From contig CM055098.1 of the NCBI GenBank assembly GCA_029204225.1, positions 15,360,792 to 15,424,791 on the forward strand: 64,000 nucleotides of DNA, read 5' to 3'. Of this stretch, positions 36,001 to 43,968 are shown piece by piece. Source of the stretch: Diphasiastrum complanatum (Eukaryota > Streptophyta > Lycopodiopsida > Lycopodiales > Lycopodiaceae). The first letter of the stretch is position 1, and every line of letters begins with the position of its first letter. The notes under the pieces were generated by a model. It searched no databases. It had not been told where the DNA came from and was given only the letters and a program-made list of their open reading frames with translations. The translations under genes and the position numbers were made by a program.

Positions 36001-39000
36001 GGGGAGAGTCATATCTGCAGAGTTCATGTTTGATGTCATCAGGTCTTCCATCCTGTCCATAGGCCCACAGCATGTCGTCACAGTGGTGACGGACAATGCC
36101 ACGAACTGCATTCAGATGGGTGTACTGCTAGAGGCCGAGTTCCCTCACATTGTTCATACCCCCTGTGCCGCGCACGACATAGACCTTCTGATGGGGGACA
36201 TAGGTGCACTTCCCTGGGTTAGAGCCATCGTCCGTGAGGCCCTCTTCCTGGTGACTTTTGTCACGAGGAAGAGGCGTGTTCTTGCCATGTTCCGGGTGTT
36301 CAGCCATCTAGACCTCCGTAAGCCAGCCCCCACACGCTTTGCATTCGACTTGGTGGTCATCGACCGTCTGATCAGGTGCAGGGCCCAGCTTCTACAGATG
36401 GTTGCCAGTGATCTTTGGTGTGCCAGTACATTTCCGCGCACTGAGGATGGGGAGCACTTTTCTTACCACGGTGAGGGGAGACCAGTTTTGGAGGGATGCA
36501 CAGACATTGTCAGGACTGCTTCGACCACTTTACATTGTGCTCTGCATGGCTGACAGCGAGGGGTCGACACTTGGACTGGTATATGAGCTCATGGACCGGA
36601 TTGGACAGTTCCTGCAGCTGCCCATCTTGCAGCCAGAGAGGTAAACGGTACAGTGTTGTAATTGTTCTTTATCTTTTCAGTGTTTGCTAATTTGTTTTTC
36701 TGTCGATGTTACGTTTTTTCGTAATGCCCTAAACCACATGCCTCTCACCTGCAGGATGACAGAGCTGAAGTTCATCTGGGAGACGCGGTGGAACTACTTC
36801 CACAGGAGTATCCATAGCGTTGCACACATGCTGCATCCCCTCTTCCTCTCTCCGACTCAGATCGCAGACAGGGAGCTCGAGGCCGATTGGCTTCAGTACA
36901 TTCACAGGGTGGGTCCACACATAGGTTTGGATCCTATCAGGCTCATGGAGGAGCTCGCTGCATTTCGTTTCGGCATGGGCACATTCGGCCACCCGGCTGC
37001 TCAGGATCCAGAGAGGAGGCAGCTACCCATTACCTGGTGGACCATGTTCGGTAGCACATACCCATCTATACAGCGTCTTGCACTGCGTGTCCTTTCTCAG
37101 GTATGCATCTCATTTTATCCTCCATTGTTGTGTTTCGTTGAAGACAATGTGCTGAAGTATTTCAATGCACGCACCACAGGATTGTGCTGCCTCTGTGTGT
37201 GAGCGTAATTGGAGCACATGGGCACTCATTCACATGAGGAGAAGAAACCGGTTGTCAGTGAGTCAGTTGGAGCGGTTGGTGTTCTGTAGCACCAACGCAC
37301 GTCTCGCCAGGAGACTTCCGACCATTACGAGCGCATTGCAGGTGATAAGCTAACCTTTCATAGCATGTTGGTTGACTCCTGGTATGTTGGTTTCATTTCT
37401 TGATAGAGTTGTTTCTCTGACATGCCAATTTTAAACCTTGCAGACGAAGATATCCGATTTGGAGCGCCAGGTTGACTTGCCTACGGACAGCACCCATCCC
37501 ATGCCTGCAAATTGTACCTGGGCACACAGTTGATGGCAGAGAGAGAGAGGGAGCTTGCCGAGATGAGAGAGAGAGAGCTTGGGCTTGAGCACAGAGAGCC
37601 CCCATTGTACGAGGCAGATGAGCCAGTTCCAGAGGATGATCAGGATGAGGATGATTTGATTGAAACTCAAATAGCCAAGATGATACTCAGATTTGACAAA
37701 GGTGGTGAGAACAAAATGATGTTGCTAAAAGGAAGAGCCGGTCCATAGTTGAGCAGTTGCAGCTTAATTTCGTTGGGACATTCAACAAATGGATGTCAAA
37801 AGTGCCTTCCTCAATGCTGAATTGAAGGAAGAGACTTACATGGAGCAGTCACAAGGATTTGAGGCTAAAGGTCAAAAAAATCTGGTATGTAAGCTTAAGA
37901 AGGCTCTATATGGGTTAAAACAAGCGGATAGGGCATGGTACAGTCATATTGATGATTACTTCACAAAGAAAAACTTTGTTAGAAGTAAATCCGATTGTAA
38001 CTTGTATGTTTCGAGGGAGAAAGAGGACATAGTAATAATTGTTCTCTATGTTGATGACCTAGTCATTACAAGTAGCAATAAGTTACTTATTGGTTAGGTC
38101 AAAAAAAATCTTTCACGTAAATTTGACATGAAAGATATGGGCTTGATACATTGTTGCCTAGGATTAGAAGTGTGCAATGTTTAATGCACCGATTCGAATC
38201 GATGGTTCGGATCGGCAGTTGAAATCGGTTACAAGGTCTGTTCGATCCAGGTGCATTATCTGAAAGTTAATTTCATCTTGATACCCCTGAATATCAAGAT
38301 TTAAGTTATTTACCATAGTTTCCCAAATTTTCTTGTCTTCACCCTTGGCTAAAGAAACTATTTACCTATGCTGACTAGGTACCTCAAGAAGTCTGAGCTT
38401 CTTAACTAGGGTGTAGTTGATGAAATTATGGGTTGCCCCATCATCAACCATGACTCTTACTAACTAGTTGCCAATTTTACCATGCATACGTACTAGGTCA
38501 TGTGGCCCAAAGCTGAAGGGTCTCGCTAGCATTGCAGAAGTTAATTGGCAACAGTGTTCATGATCTTCATAATACACTTTGATCTCGGAAGTTGCCGAGT
38601 CACTGGGGAAACATACAGTCTGAACAAGATGAACTTGTTTTTTATCTTTTTTATCTTTTTTAGTGAAAGGCCCCTTGGGACACTGTCTGACTGTGTGTCC
38701 CTTGCCCATACACACAAAGCACAAACGTTCTTGTTTGGCTTTCTCAAAATCATCTGGTTTTAAGGGCTGTATGAGTGAAGGGCGTTTCTGAGGAGCTTCA
38801 CCTTTAAATTTATCTTCTTTCTTTCTTTTTAAAAATTTCTTTTTAAATTGAAAGTCTTTCTGAGGAAGCTGCTCAGAAAGTGGTTGCTGTCTCGCTCTCT
38901 TCCTACCCACTGAATCATCATAGATTTGACGGAACAATGCCGTCAAACAACAAAACTAAAAACCGAACTAAACTAGGAAGAGGATAATAATATCTCATTT

Positions 39001-40000
39001 CCAAGAATAATGTGGGCACACACGCAGGTGGCCATTTTGAAGCTCTCACTAAATCAAACTCAAAACTCAATCAATAGCGCCAAAATGCACTCACGCAGGA
39101 GGCGATGTGCTAACAACAATGTCAACAAAAATTGGACATCCATCGCGAAATAAAACTTTCTGACCTTTGACTCTAGCTTTTGACATAAGTTTTTTCTGCT
39201 CTTCCCACTGAAGAGGGGTAAGATCTTCTTCTAGGTATTGATCGGTGCCTCTAAGGCAGCCTCGTCGGCGAAGAACTGTCCGTCTAGAATCTTCGTCTTT
39301 AAAACGGAGGAAGATGTGAGAAGGCTGGAATTTCCCACGCCACACTGCAACCACAGGATCCGCGGGAACAAAGAATGTAGATGAATTGTAATCATTAACT
39401 TGTTTCAGTAAAACGTTTTCCTCCCCTTCGAACTTTACCCCTCGTAGCCTTGCGTTTAGGGTCTTTGATGCTCGTTTTTCTTGTTCCTCCATAGCTTTCA
39501 CCACTACCTGTTTAGAGTTAGTGGTTCCCCTAGCAATGTCAGTCCAAGATTTCTTCGTGTTTGCGAGCCCTTCCTGAAGCTCATCATGAAGCTTCCAGCT
39601 GCTGCAGATGCGGAAACAGGGGTCTTTTTGTTCTTGGCCATCTAGCGAGTAAGCGCTCCACGGTCAGGCTCATCTGCCAATCAGCAACTTGCCACCATCG
39701 CTGCTTTGCAGCTAACCTTCTTCAGAAGTTCCACAAAGTTTCTTCCATATAGAGGACTACACCTAGGAAAGCATCTAGATTCATCGGGGTAAATCAGGGC
39801 CTTCTAAACCGGATTCAACCGCTCTTTAGCACCTCACCAAATGCGTTGAGCGATTCCCTGCACCTTTCATAGCCCAGGGAGCATCCATGTTGTCAGTAAA
39901 GTAGCCAGCTATTGATCAATGCCCGCTGGACTTCACAACTTAATCGCGCTCAGGTCATCGCTTCAGACCATCGCGCTCAGGCCATCGCGAGAAAGAGGCC

Positions 40001-40055
<55 letters not shown>

Positions 40056-43000
40056 ATTAATGTCTATCCAATGCACATAGGCACAAAAGACAAAAGTACA
40101 GTACATACAAAGTAGGAGCAATGTCCATGTGAGGACTTATTTCAACAACTATCTCTCTCTACCAAAAGTCAACTGATTACAAATAAACTAGCAATCTCTC
40201 TAATGCAAGAAGGAGATGCAAGAGCTTAACCTCCCGCTCTACTGAGGTACAGATGCAAGAGCTTATCCACCAGCTCTGGTGAGGAAAAACAACTTAAAAA
40301 AACAACTAGTACGGTAGTTACCAGGATTTGTGGGGTCACCATTTTTGTGGATATGGGATGGATAATGTTAGTACACCAGGAAGATCGGAAGACAAGGACA
40401 ACATCATGTTTGAGTAGAGTGGCTAAGACGGGAGAGAGCGATAGCAGCATGGATCAACAATTCTGATTCAAGGTCCTCAATGTCTCTGGTACATCACTCC
40501 CCATTATGATATAAGGAGTCTTCATGCTAATATCCATGAGGTGGTCCAATCTCCAATGAGCTCCTATGGTGACTTTTCAAGCTTCAAGAAGGTGACCATA
40601 CAAGCTCCCTATTGAGAAAGGACAATTACAAACAAGCTAGAGCAGGAGAGAATGGTCTTGTGGAGGGGCTCAATACCTCCTTATGTGGGGAAGAGTGAGG
40701 CTCTCCTATAGTTGCAGGGAGTGAGTGAGGTGTAATGGGAAGTAGGCCAAGTCACCATGCAAGTTGGTGGGGTGTAGGGGTGGAATGGGGCTAGTCATGC
40801 ATGCAAACTGAAGATAATGGTGTAATGCATGTCATCATGCAAGTAGGCAAATCATGCATGATGGTGTTTTGCAATTACATCTCTTCAGTCTTCTAATACT
40901 AGGATTCAGCTAAGCATGTTGGACATTAGGGCTAATTTTTGTTCACGAAGACATGCTTTTATGAGCTTTGAGGCTAAATATACACTCAAAGGGTTGGCAA
41001 GAAGGGGCTATTCACAGTTTCTTGTGCTTAGCAATTCTGAGAAGCTAGCATGGACCCTGGAATGCTACCTCCTTTGTTTTGATCATCTATTCTATTACAA
41101 TAAGAATTATGGCCAAAACAACAGAATACCACTCAGAACATCCATAGAGTGCAATAAAAAACAGCGAGAGAATAATGTCATGTATAAATTATAGACCTGA
41201 GAACATTAACGATCAATGATCAACTTATTTCATAAGCTGAATGTAACTTACAGCTGACCTAAACTGATCTTAATCTACTCTTCAAACAGTTAACTGTTAA
41301 TATTGAAGCTCACAGGCCTATCTATATTGTCTGAGGCCCTCCAGTCTGCAAGTTAGAGATGGAGGCCCAATAGGGACCATATGACCCACAGATGACTCTA
41401 ATAATCGCCAAATAATGCTTACAGTGTGGACCCTATTGTCTGTATAGACATCTCTGTGCATGATAATATGCTGGTGTTCACAATTATTAATATTAGATGG
41501 ATTTGCATTAACATAAATAATCTATTTTAGTTTTTTAAAAACATTGATTTCTTGGATTCGTATTTTTTTTAGGTGGATGAGCGTGCCGTTTCTCTTGCTT
41601 CAAGGTTAACCTTGAAGAACGACAGTGCAGAATACTGGCAAAAGCGTTTGCTGGAAGATGACATCTCTGACATAGACAAGATTTTTGTCAAAGATGACAT
41701 GGGAAAAATATCTTTTGGTCGTGAATTCGTAGCATATGATGACGAGGATGAAGATGAAGAAGCTGAAGTCAAGGATGGCAGTAATGAGGTGTTGGATGAA
41801 GTTGGAGATGATGAAGTTGTTGAGCCTTCAATCCAGCCTGAAAGTAAAGAAGAGATAGAGGAGCCAGATGAAGAGGTATCGTTTAAATAAAGTAGGATAG
41901 AGATATTTTTGTTGTTGAGATTTAAATGTCCGCATTTTCCAACTTCAGTCTCTTCTTTTATAGTAGAATGGTAAAGGATGATACATTGAATTCATTTAAA
42001 AACGACATACCAAAAGAGCGTATGGAGCTTTTTTCTGTACTGCCTGTCAACAAACAATTCAGCAATCTAGCTAATGTCAGACTTCCACTTTTGTGTTTTC
42101 TACAATTTCCTATCAACTGATTACAAATAATGAATATAGAGAGAACAGCTCATTTTCAGAACATTAGATCATTTTTTTTATGTGAAATTTGTCAACCCTT
42201 ACTCTGAAGAATCACGAATTTTTATGAGCTACCAAAGTTCAAACACCATTGCTCCCAAACAGGATTTCATAGAACTGAGTTCAACGTTTTTGTGTTGTAT
42301 TGTAGGCTTATGAGAGGCCAGGTTATCAAATAAGTTTTTGGTTATATAACAATGTATATTTGCCATTAAAACATGGTCAAGGAGGTTCATTTTACGTCTC
42401 TGCTACTATCAATTCATTGTTCTTCTAGGCTTGACTTCATTTGTAGATGAATGACTTTAGAGTAAGATAAGCTTGTTGCTTCAGTTCCAGGCTATGTACG
42501 AGCTTCCTGGCATGGAAGACGAGTGGAAAGCCTTAACTTTGGAGGAAAAGTTTGCATATTTGAGGGAGAGGAAATACCATGTTCTAGGACTCAAAACTCT
42601 TGATGAAGCTTGGAACTGGACATGGGAAAAGGATATTCGAACTCAAGAGCCTGAGCAATGGTCTCAGGAAAGAGAAGTTGAGCTAGGGATGCTTATTTTC
42701 AAGAAGGTCAGTGACAGCTGCCTCACAAGGATTTCTCATATGTTTAGTTTTTTAGCTTAAGGTCTTCAATCAGTAGCTCAAGAGCTCTACCTCAACTCCA
42801 GAGTATATGTTTACTCCAAGAAAAAACAGGTGAAGTCCCTTTCAATCAGCTTCTCTGTAATTTTTCAGTTCACTTTTAACAGCTTGCTTTAGACATGAAA
42901 GGTTCCAGTTTTTCTTTCTTGTGCAGCCTCTTTTGTATCTCCTGTGCATAGTTCCACAGAACGGAATGGAACCGTTCCTAGGAGCAGTTCCATCTGCCAA

Positions 43001-43106
43001 GTCTGAGTATTCCTCCTAGAATTTTCAATTCTTATGGACCACATTCTCTATTAACTATTTTCCATGCCTTTTTCTCATATGCAATTATAATTTGCAACTT
43101 TCGGGT

Positions 43107-43173
<67 letters not shown>

Positions 43174-43968
43174 AAATATTTGTACAGATCATTGGATGTC
43201 TATAAATTGCATGCCCTACATCTACTTGATCTTTGTGATGCACTCAGTGTTGTTTGGTTTGAACTGCCCCACCACTTTTGAACCAAACCTTGTACTTATT
43301 CAACTGAACAAAATGCTTGTTTTTTTAAAAGGTTGTTTGTCTTGGAGGAACTCCAACAATTGGGGATTGTGCAATGCTGGTCCGAGCTTCAATGAGGATT
43401 CCCTTGCCAGATGCAATGGTGAACATTATACAGGAGTCTCACAAGCTTGGGCATGTCTTTGGAAGGTATTTTTGAGAAAAAGTAGGAAGTTTCACTTTGA
43501 ATCTTTAAGTATTATACAAGTCTCACAAGCTCGAGCATGTCTTTGGAAGGTATTTTTGAGAAAAAGGAGAAAAGTTTCACTTTGAATCTGTAAGTGCATT
43601 CTAAATCGAATTGTTGAAGTGAGACGAGTTGAACTTCCCAATGTTGCTTTACTGTTTGATTTAAAGTGTAATGGGTTTAGAGCAAAACATTTCCTCTGAA
43701 CGGACTTTCTGATCTGTAATTGAGGGGTTTTAGCAATAACTTTGTTTTCCCTAAGAGCGCTCATCTTGGCACCAAGCTGAGTTTCAGTGAATCTTGGCAT
43801 TGAAAGCAGCGTTTTCTTTTTTTCTACAGCAATCTATACAGTGAAGCGGTGACCTTGTGCATGTCAGCGGGTGAAAAGGATGCTGCAATTGCTATTATTG
43901 CAGACATGGAGGAAGCAGGAAAGGCAGCTTCGAATGATCTTCTTAATCAAGTGCTCATAGAATCATGA
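15264..43968 (+). CDS. PTAC3: PTAC3, SAP-domain plastid nucleoid protein (C-terminal 529 residues, 7 exons)
   Basis: The product belongs to the plastid transcriptionally active chromosome and supports plastid-encoded polymerase transcription in chloroplast nucleoids (family knowledge). Exons 15264-15421, 15621-15789, 19355-19826, 41573-41875, 42491-42706, 43332-43465 and 43830-43968 all have GT-AG borders and sum to 1591 nt in one frame. In order they encode a helical repeat region ([20 protein letters not shown]), the conserved [17 protein letters not shown] block, a SAP DNA-binding motif ([15 protein letters not shown]), the [14 protein letters not shown] tail, an acidic region, the WNWTWEKDI block, and a C-terminal repeat ending [11 protein letters not shown]. 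The match to Arabidopsis PTAC3 is from memory. The first visible codon is split, so exons are missing 5'. All visible exons look intact despite about 25 kb of intron. Confidence 0.88.
15621..15789 (+). CDS. PTAC3: PTAC3 exon b
   Basis: Acceptor taaatttcag, donor AG/gtaggc, phase 1 in and phase 2 out. It encodes [30 protein letters not shown] and [17 protein letters not shown], one of the most conserved parts of the protein. Confidence 0.9.
17229..17391 (+). pseudogene. hAT transposase C-terminal dimerisation fragment
   Basis: Reads [20 protein letters not shown], a stop, then [20 protein letters not shown]. This matches the hAT family C-terminal block of the element at 34752 ([20 protein letters not shown]). 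The intron that splits the 34752 copy just after LSQ is absent here. Only about 50 codons remain, with an internal TAG. Confidence 0.75.
18361..18640. repeat. Diverged tandem duplication in PTAC3 intron
   Basis: A stretch with 'tgcttgggtt', 'cttactattacat' and 'gccacttcgtttat' near 18385-18455 recurs about 170 bp later near 18540-18630 with substitutions and an indel. Confidence 0.65.
19355..19826 (+). CDS. PTAC3: PTAC3 exon c, SAP domain
   Basis: Acceptor aacttgcag, donor AAG/gtgatc, phase 2 in and phase 0 out. It encodes [18 protein letters not shown], a basic helical stretch, and the SAP motif (about 19660-19770: [20 protein letters not shown], then [17 protein letters not shown]), ending [13 protein letters not shown] is a two-helix DNA-binding motif. 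This is the strongest single match to PTAC3. Confidence 0.92.
20309..20327 (+). repeat. C19 homopolymer
   Basis: Nineteen consecutive C residues, possibly of variable length; the opposite strand is a G19 run. Confidence 0.9.
20460..20700 (+). repeat. Purine-rich tract upstream of chromovirus
   Basis: About 240 bp in which the + strand is overwhelmingly A/G (gga, gag and ggg runs), ending in an AG dinucleotide repeat exactly where the chromovirus LTR begins. No coding sense seen. Confidence 0.75.
20701..21058 (-). repeat. Chromovirus 3' LTR
   Basis: On the + strand it runs TGTAATAAATCC...CTCGTAACA. It is nearly identical to 26526-26885. Confidence 0.93.
21059..21071 (-). promoter_or_regulatory. 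Chromovirus polypurine tract
   Basis: On the - strand AAGGGGGAGGGAG immediately precedes the 3' LTR; it would prime plus-strand DNA synthesis. Confidence 0.85.
21070..24360 (-). pseudogene. Chromovirus pol: protease end, RT, RNase H, integrase, chromodomain
   Basis: Three successive frames (24360-23380, 23374-22793, 22791-21070) separated by single-step frameshifts. RT has [32 protein letters not shown] and the catalytic FLDDILVYS. RNase H has [15 protein letters not shown] and [17 protein letters not shown]. Integrase has [13 protein letters not shown]...CQKCQ zinc ligands, D residues in SMDFIVGLP and IVSDRDSKF, and the glutamate in [13 protein letters not shown]. It then has a GPY/F module ([20 protein letters not shown]) and a chromodomain at about 21240-21096 ([20 protein letters not shown]). 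Chromodomains are thought to guide insertion to marked chromatin. All domains are present but not in one frame. Confidence 0.93.
24371..25844 (-). pseudogene. Chromovirus gag and protease, broken
   Basis: The likely gag ATG at about 25844 is followed four codons later by TAG; the same frame then runs open to 25217 ([40 protein letters not shown]). Further pieces lie at 25142-24927 ([16 protein letters not shown]) and 24850-24371. The CCHC knuckle lies in a shifted frame near 24830-24770. The protease active-site region reads [14 protein letters not shown] near 24560-24520, with DDGA where many retropepsins have D-S/T-G. Gag would form particles and protease would cleave the polyprotein. Confidence 0.88.
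26513..26524 (-). promoter_or_regulatory. Chromovirus primer-binding site
   Basis: The - strand reads TGGTATCAAAGT one base inside the 5' LTR, close to the usual initiator-Met tRNA primer site (TGGTATCAGAGC). 25845-26512 is the untranslated leader, with three copies of the palindromic word CAGCGCTG near 26240, 26329 and 26411. Confidence 0.75.
26526..26885 (-). repeat. Chromovirus 5' LTR
   Basis: On the + strand TGTCATAGATCC...CTCGTAACA; near-identical partner of 20701-21058. Confidence 0.93.
26886..28339. other. Intronic sequence, mostly unrecognised
   Basis: AT-rich with no long frame. The only structured signal is a pair of exon-like segments on the - strand at 27596-27506 and 27412-27362, listed separately. 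Confidence 0.5.
27362..27596 (-). pseudogene. Possible orphan exon pair, unknown gene
   Basis: On the - strand a segment reading [20 protein letters not shown] and then EHFVGVK ends at a consensus donor (AAG/gtgaga, exon edge 27506). After 93 bp an acceptor atttgcag leads into exactly 17 codons ([17 protein letters not shown], 27412-27362) ending CAG/gtatat. Both junctions are phase 0. This looks like two exons of a host gene, but I do not recognise the protein and found no further exons. It may be a fragment captured by a transposon, or chance. Confidence 0.3.
28340..28630 (-). repeat. Copia LTR, copy 1
   Basis: + strand edges TGTGGTGGGGTGCCAG...TTCCTAACA. It shares 'cacgcaggcatggccaa' and the 'tttactataaatagtaat' type stretch with 28894-29206. 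Confidence 0.78.
28894..29206 (-). repeat. Copia LTR, copy 2
   Basis: A diverged copy of 28340-28630 with an extra internal repeat of the 'actataaatagtaat' segment. Confidence 0.78.
29492..30020. other. No recognisable gene
   Basis: Probably the degraded leader of the copia remnant at first. The phrase 'agctccaccagcgatcagat' occurs twice (near 29743 and 29801) as a short local duplication. Confidence 0.5.
30021..30088. repeat. (TC)34 microsatellite
   Basis: About 68 bp of uninterrupted TC dinucleotide directly adjoining the LINE fragment. Confidence 0.95.
30089..31400 (+). pseudogene. LINE reverse transcriptase fragment with C-terminal zinc finger
   Basis: Begins in the RT N-terminal region ([15 protein letters not shown]), then jumps by deletion to the RT thumb/C-terminal part ([32 protein letters not shown]). 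A region reading [14 protein letters not shown] follows, then a final finger ICQLC...DEHFIFRC (CX2C...HX4C, about 31022-31082) of the kind found at the end of plant LINE ORF2. The catalytic palm is missing. Several frame changes are present, and the downstream frame to 31518 includes an Asp run encoded by a GAT/GAC repeat at about 31296-31328. It cannot retrotranspose. A second piece of the same family lies at 40226-40490. Confidence 0.8.
31790..33340 (-). pseudogene. hAT transposase copy 2, broken
   Basis: Reading down from 33340: a low-complexity Gly/Pro/Ser linker (33333-32965), a segment ending in an apparent donor near 32768, and the DUF659/RNase H-like core after an acceptor near 32677 ([19 protein letters not shown]). 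A DN-containing [10 protein letters not shown] stretch follows near 32490. Downstream come a [18 protein letters not shown] block near 32370 and [14 protein letters not shown] near 31890. The blocks match the copy at 34752 ([31 protein letters not shown]). Stops and frameshifts occur throughout, and the C-terminal dimerisation domain was not seen. Confidence 0.75.
33220..33345. repeat. Minisatellite in the hAT copy 2 linker
   Basis: About three degenerate units of roughly 40 bp containing 'ctaggccctacca' and 'gtgcctacacct'. On the - strand they encode a Gly-Pro-Ser-rich repeat ([20 protein letters not shown]). Confidence 0.7.
33360..34370. other. Non-coding spacer with repeats
   Basis: No gene recognised. 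It contains telomere-like TTTAGGG units near 33577-33603 and three degenerate ~160-bp units at 33528-33920, and runs into the palindrome array at 34374. Confidence 0.55.
33528..33920. repeat. Three degenerate tandem units, about 160 bp
   Basis: Units start at about 33530, 33700 and 33852 around 'tcaatcggatgcctc', and each continues to 'gcaaaaaacacatgg' or a close variant. Confidence 0.65.
34374..34446. repeat. Palindrome array of ggtaccgcggatcc words
   Basis: Includes a perfect 15-bp inverted repeat with a 6-nt loop (34411-34425 and 34432-34446) and a perfect gatccgcggatc palindrome. It is flanked by (AT)n on the left and about 70 bp of nearly pure A/T on the right, ahead of a C13 run at 34519. 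Confidence 0.85.
34752..37535 (+). pseudogene. hAT transposase gene copy 1, intron-bearing, frameshifted
   Basis: ATG at 34752 ([16 protein letters not shown]), a BED-type zinc finger ([20 protein letters not shown]), a long Pro/Ser-rich linker (35130-35680), and the RNase H-like core ([46 protein letters not shown]). The C-terminal dimerisation domain reads [20 protein letters not shown]. Three introns with GT-AG borders and preserved phase are visible: 36641-36754, 37101-37179 and 37342-37443. Frames break near 35785 and between 36430 and 36480, so as it stands the gene is not intact. hAT enzymes cut and paste DNA. Terminal inverted repeats were not found. It is clearly more GC-rich than its surroundings. 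Confidence 0.85.
37785..38177 (+). pseudogene. Ty1/copia RT fragment
   Basis: Opens at [20 protein letters not shown], then [20 protein letters not shown] and the catalytic [15 protein letters not shown] at about 38095 is followed in frame by [18 protein letters not shown]. It is truncated on both sides, by hAT-related sequence on the left and by a palindromic scrap and chromovirus on the right. Confidence 0.88.
38228..38930 (-). pseudogene. Chromovirus gag-protease fragment (family A)
   Basis: The frame from 38946 holds a basic linker, the CCHC knuckle [14 protein letters not shown] and the [14 protein letters not shown] block, matching the chromovirus at 20701-26885 over gag end and protease start. 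Protease continues in damaged form to about 38228. Confidence 0.88.
39091..39641 (-). pseudogene. LINE ORF1-like protein fragment
   Basis: Starts [16 protein letters not shown] at 39641, has one frameshift near 39590 ([16 protein letters not shown] lies in the new frame) and then runs open to 39091. The second half looks like an RRM plus C-terminal domain of L1-type ORF1 proteins ([20 protein letters not shown], then [20 protein letters not shown]). Such proteins coat LINE RNA. It is not collinear with the RT fragment at 40226, so it may be from another element. The family call rests on general resemblance only. Confidence 0.5.
40004..40052. repeat. (AG)n microsatellite
   Basis: About 49 bp of AG dinucleotide. 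39650-40003 contains short repeats of 'catcgcgctcagg' and no gene. Confidence 0.95.
40226..40490 (-). pseudogene. LINE RT N-terminal fragment
   Basis: The - strand reads an IEDLES stretch and [11 protein letters not shown], the same wording as the LINE at 30089. About 85 codons remain, with frame changes. Confidence 0.75.
40500..41572. other. Distal part of the giant intron
   Basis: AT-rich, with no domain recognised. It ends in the pyrimidine tract and AG acceptor of PTAC3 exon d. Confidence 0.6.
41573..41875 (+). CDS. PTAC3: PTAC3 exon d, acidic region
   Basis: Acceptor after a T-run, donor GAG/gtatcg, phase 0 on both sides, exactly 101 codons. It encodes [20 protein letters not shown], then a long Asp/Glu-rich stretch. 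The equivalent acidic segment in Arabidopsis PTAC3, as I recall it, is also poorly conserved in sequence. Confidence 0.85.
42491..42706 (+). CDS. PTAC3: PTAC3 exon e
   Basis: Acceptor gttccag, donor AAGAAG/gtcagt, 72 codons, phase 0 on both sides. It encodes [29 protein letters not shown] and [11 protein letters not shown], matching the conserved tryptophan-rich block of PTAC3. An upstream alternative acceptor (ttcag ending 42484) would add two codons in frame. Confidence 0.88.
43108..43170. repeat. (TC)n microsatellite in PTAC3 intron
   Basis: About 62 bp of TC dinucleotide, 160 bp upstream of exon f. Confidence 0.95.
43332..43465 (+). CDS. PTAC3: PTAC3 exon f
   Basis: Acceptor tttttttaaaag, donor GGAAG/gtattt, phase 0 in and phase 2 out. 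It encodes [20 protein letters not shown] and [15 protein letters not shown], the penultimate helical repeat. Its 3' part is tandemly duplicated into the intron. Confidence 0.88.
43425..43594 (+). repeat. Tandem duplication across a PTAC3 splice donor
   Basis: Units 43425-43510 and 43511-43594 share 'tctcacaagct', 'catgtctttggaaggtattt' and 'gtttcactttgaatct'. The second unit carries a second copy of the donor (43550) 84 nt downstream. Reading on from the exon past the first donor meets TGA within three codons, so only the first donor preserves the protein. Confidence 0.9.
43830..43968 (+). CDS. PTAC3: PTAC3 last exon
   Basis: Acceptor tttttctacag, phase 2 in. It encodes [20 protein letters not shown] and [14 protein letters not shown] and ends TCA TGA. 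The terminal helical repeat matches the PTAC3 C-terminus. A candidate AATAAA poly(A) signal lies at 44319-44324, with no strong competitor nearer. Confidence 0.9.

Larger units (their letters stand above)
19827..41572 (+). other. PTAC3: PTAC3 giant intron (21.7 kb)
   Basis: Starts gtgatc and ends tatttttttttag. It holds the complete chromovirus, copia, LINE, hAT and chromovirus debris listed separately. 19827-20300 and 40500-41572 contain nothing recognisable. The exons on both sides keep phase 0, so splicing across this distance is required for a full-length product. Confidence 0.8.

Noticed and set aside
43425-43594. Second donor at 43550 as the true end of PTAC3 exon f
   Set aside because: Translation past the first donor meets TGA within three codons, while the first donor joins the last exon in frame.
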